DNA of 8,613 nt from Clostridia bacterium (GTDB lineage: Bacteria > Bacillota_A > Clostridia > Oscillospirales > Acutalibacteraceae), in the NCBI GenBank assembly GCA_017547865.1, contig JAFYOA010000170.1, forward strand, positions 1-8,613. The letters are read 5' to 3'. Position 1 is the stretch's first letter, and each line of letters begins with the position of its first letter. Below, in pieces: positions 6,179 through 8,613 of this stretch. A program made the translations under genes and the position numbers. Below the pieces are notes generated by a model. It had not been told where the DNA came from, made no database searches, and saw nothing but the letters and a program-made list of their open reading frames with translations.

Positions 6179-8613
6179 ATGAGCAATATTGAAAAAAATA
6201 TACCGCGCCCGCTGCATCCCATGCCGGACCGTGTGCGCAAAAACTGGATAAACCTGAACGGAACCTGGGAATTTTCTTTTGATGAACCCACCTTTGACCG
6301 CACCATTACCGTGCCCTTCTCCTGGGCTTCTCCGCTTTCCGGTGTGGAAGATGACCGTACCGGCACCGGCTGGTACCGCAAGGTCGTTTCGTACGATCCC
6401 GGCACCAACGATCTGTTCCTGATTTTGGGCGCTGTGGATTACGAATGCGATGTTTTTGTAAACGCCAAGCACCTTGCACGTCACCTGGGCGGCTATACCC
6501 CTATTACGGTGAATGTGACCGATGCCTGGAACAACAGCGGCGAAAACGAGATCATCGTTCGTGCGGTGGACAACGATTACAAGTACCAGACCTACGGCAA
6601 GCAGGGCTACGGCAATATCCGTGGTATCTGGCAGACCGTGTGGTTGGAAGAGCGCCCCGCTGCCTACATTGAGAATTTCCGCATTACCACCAAGTGCGAT
6701 GGCCTGGTGACCATTCGTGTAACCCCCAACAAGCACAGCTGGACCAAGCTGACCGCTTCTTTCGGCGGATTTACGGATGAAACCACCGGTGATACCCTGG
6801 TGCTGCACGTGGAAAATCCCCGCCTGTGGTCCCCGGATGATCCTTATCTGTACGAGGGCACCATTCAGCTGTGGAGCGAAGGCGAAAACGGCCCGGTGTG
6901 CGATGAGATCGAGACCTATTTCGGTATTCGCGAAGTCGGCACCGCCCGTGTGGATAACCGCCGCCGCAAGTACATCACCCTCAACGGCAAGCCCATTTAT
7001 GTGCATGCCACCCTGGATCAGTCCTTCAATCCCCAGGGCTTCTTCACCCTTCCCACAGACGAAGAATGTAAGAATGAAATTCTGCGCATGAAGGCGGTGG
7101 GCCTGAACGCTGCCCGTATCCATATCAAGCCGGAAGAGCCCCGCAAACTGTACTGGGCCGATAAGCTGGGCCTGCTGATTCTGGAAGACATTCCCTGCTA
7201 CTGGGGCGAACCCAACGCCGTGGCCCGTGCCCTGTACGAGCCTCAGATGATGGAAGTGCTGGAACGCGACGTGAACCATCCCTCCATTTTCTACTGGGTG
7301 GTGTTCAATGAGACTTGGGGCCTGATGGATCTGGATCCTCAGCCCGATGGCACCATTAAAAAGACCTACACCAAAGACACCCAGGAGTGGGTTGTGCGCT
7401 GCTACGAAGCAGTGAAGCACTACGATCCCACCCGCCTGGTGGAAGATAACTCCCCCTGCAACTATGACCATACCATCACCGATGTAAACACCTGGCACTT
7501 CTACGCCAACGGCTACGAAAACGTGAAGAACCGTATTGTGGACCAGATTGAAGGCAGCGAAGTAGGCGGCGATTACAACTACATCGGCGATTACAAGTGC
7601 ACCGACGTGCCGCTGGTGAACTCTGAATGCGGCGCGGTGTGGGGCGTGGAAGGTTCTGCCGGCGACAGCGATATCTCCTGGCAGTACAAGTACATGCTCA
7701 ATGAGTTCCGTCTGCACGATGAAGTCAGCGGCTTTGTCTTCACGGAATTCCACGATGTTATTAACGAATTCAACGGTTATTACCGCATTGATAACTCCGA
7801 AAAAGACTTTGGTTACCAGGGCTATGTGCCCCACATGACCATTGCCGACCTGCACAGCGCAGATTTCCTGGCCACTGATTTTGTGCCTATGAAGACCTGT
7901 GCCCCCGGCGAAAAGGTGACGGTGCCGCTGTGCATTTCTTCCTTTACCGATGCCCACCACAACGAAGCCATGCAGGTGGAGTGGGAACTGGTGCTGACCA
8001 CCGGCGGCCGCAACCGCTCTGTGGGCGGCGGGCAGTTTGGTGCTGTTTACACCACCTACGGCCGTACCGACCTTGCTCCGCTGGAACTGACCATGCCCAA
8101 GGACAACGGTGTGGTTGTACTGCGCCTGTACCTGAAGGACAGCGCCGGTGCCATTGTGATGCGTAACTTCCTGGTGTTCGATATTCCTGTGGAACCCAAG
8201 AATGCACTGGTGGTGCAGCCCGCTGATTTTGCCTGCGAAGGCTTTAAGCGCGCCTGGCTGGTGCAGCAGGGCGAAAAGCTGAACTGCGTGGGTTCCGGTA
8301 CCGCTGCCATCACCGTGAAGAAGAGAGATATTCCCGGTTATGCGCCCGGCCGTGCCATTACCGTGCGCTTCGAGGCTTCCTCCAAAGAGGAACTGACCAA
8401 AGATAAGCTGGATCAGTCTCCCGTGGAGAAGGAGCAGGATATGGGCTATATGCTGGGCTACCGTGTAGACCGCGGCGCCAACCCCAACAGCTTCTACCAG
8501 ACCGATGCCGTGCAGTTCCCCGCCCGCCTGAAGCTTTCCTTTGGCGAAGAAGGCTCTGCTGTGTTTGGCCTGCCGGATGACCCGGCCGACAGCCGCGGCT
8601 GCCTCTCCTGGCA
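6179..8613 (+). CDS. GH2 family glycoside hydrolase, 3' end outside window
   Basis: At least 811 residues are encoded with no stop before the window edge. The N-terminus is a GH2 sugar-binding beta-sandwich (about 20-155, with WINLNGTWEF and the TGWYRK and GAVDYECDVFVN segments). It is followed by an Ig-like domain (about 160-260) and a TIM barrel (about 262-560). The barrel shows LNGKPIYVHATLDQ, AARIHIKPEEP, LYWADKLGLLILEDIP, a likely acid/base E378 in VVFNETWG, and a likely nucleophile E483 in VNSECGAVWG. The GFVFTEFHDVINEFNG segment occupies the place of the usual GxxYTQxxDxExExNG. About 250 further residues form C-terminal beta-rich regions. Substrate cannot be read from the sequence; beta-galactosidase, beta-glucuronidase, beta-mannosidase and others belong to GH2. 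No signal peptide is seen. ATG 6179 follows AAAGGAAG (6163-6170). Codons are strongly biased to CTG, AAC, TAC and AAG, suggesting high expression. Pairing with a divergent GH36 gene suggests joint oligosaccharide breakdown. Confidence 0.93.
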   Translation, partial: MSNIEKNIPRPLHPMPDRVRKNWINLNGTWEFSFDEPTFDRTITVPFSWASPLSGVEDDRTGTGWYRKVVSYDPGTNDLFLILGAVDYECDVFVNAKHLARHLGGYTPITVNVTDAWNNSGENEIIVRAVDNDYKYQTYGKQGYGNIRGIWQTVWLEERPAAYIENFRITTKCDGLVTIRVTPNKHSWTKLTASFGGFTDETTGDTLVLHVENPRLWSPDDPYLYEGTIQLWSEGENGPVCDEIETYFGIREVGTARVDNRRRKYITLNGKPIYVHATLDQSFNPQGFFTLPTDEECKNEILRMKAVGLNAARIHIKPEEPRKLYWADKLGLLILEDIPCYWGEPNAVARALYEPQMMEVLERDVNHPSIFYWVVFNETWGLMDLDPQPDGTIKKTYTKDTQEWVVRCYEAVKHYDPTRLVEDNSPCNYDHTITDVNTWHFYANGYENVKNRIVDQIEGSEVGGDYNYIGDYKCTDVPLVNSECGAVWGVEGSAGDSDISWQYKYMLNEFRLHDEVSGFVFTEFHDVINEFNGYYRIDNSEKDFGYQGYVPHMTIADLHSADFLATDFVPMKTCAPGEKVTVPLCISSFTDAHHNEAMQVEWELVLTTGGRNRSVGGGQFGAVYTTYGRTDLAPLELTMPKDNGVVVLRLYLKDSAGAIVMRNFLVFDIPVEPKNALVVQPADFACEGFKRAWLVQQGEKLNCVGSGTAAITVKKRDIPGYAPGRAITVRFEASSKEELTKDKLDQSPVEKEQDMGYMLGYRVDRGANPNSFYQTDAVQFPARLKLSFGEEGSAVFGLPDDPADSRGCLSW

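Noticed and set aside
5945..7960. 671-codon open frame on the minus strand, opposite the GH2 gene
   Set aside because: Same cause: antisense to strongly biased GH2 codons. It runs through the divergent promoter region, and the product has low-complexity shadow composition.
1..8613. Search for mobile elements, CRISPR repeats, tRNA genes, toxin-antitoxin or defence genes
   Set aside because: Read on both strands, the genes account for nearly all of the window. I saw no transposase motifs, regularly spaced repeats, tRNA-like folds or attachment-site duplications.

Overview
The window looks like chromosomal DNA from a GC-rich Gram-positive gut anaerobe. My best guess is the class Clostridia, near Faecalibacterium, Gemmiger or Subdoligranulum. 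This rests on protein style, the strong GGAGG ribosome binding sites, U-tract terminators and C/G-ending codons, not on a database match. I see no tRNA, rRNA, CRISPR array, insertion sequence or phage gene.

Layout from left to right. Bases 1-345 (+) are the C-terminal end of an MreB/Mbl actin-like cell-shape protein, closed by an intrinsic terminator (about 351-381). Bases 397-1290 (+) encode a DUF1848 protein, uncharacterised, with a radical-SAM-like CX3CX2C cysteine motif at its C-terminus. A perfect 11-bp hairpin (1299-1326) then separates it from a convergent leftward block. Read on the minus strand from its promoter side, that block is a GH36 alpha-galactosidase (5910-3736), an M32 metallocarboxypeptidase (3711-2215), a terminator hairpin (2197-2175), and a NIF3-family dinuclear-metal protein (2151-1336). 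A 268-bp divergent intergenic region (5911-6178) carries a strong sigma-A-type promoter reading right into a large GH2 glycoside hydrolase (6179 to beyond 8613), which the window edge cuts off.

How the genes may work together: the GH36 and GH2 enzymes lack signal peptides and are transcribed divergently. This suggests intracellular breakdown of imported alpha- and beta-linked oligosaccharides, for example plant galactosides, with the transporter and regulator outside the window. M32 is probably co-transcribed with GH36 (24-nt gap). MreB, DUF1848 and NIF3 have no evident link to sugar use.

I found no convincing undescribed multigene system. The leads most worth following are three. The DUF1848 protein shows a motif order that looks like a circularly permuted radical SAM/SPL-like barrel. 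At two gene junctions (mreB to DUF1848, M32 to NIF3) a terminator abuts the next ribosome binding site with no room for a promoter, and its tail can pair with that site. The NIF3 protein has Glu in place of one canonical His metal ligand. Every intergenic stretch is shorter than 300 bases.
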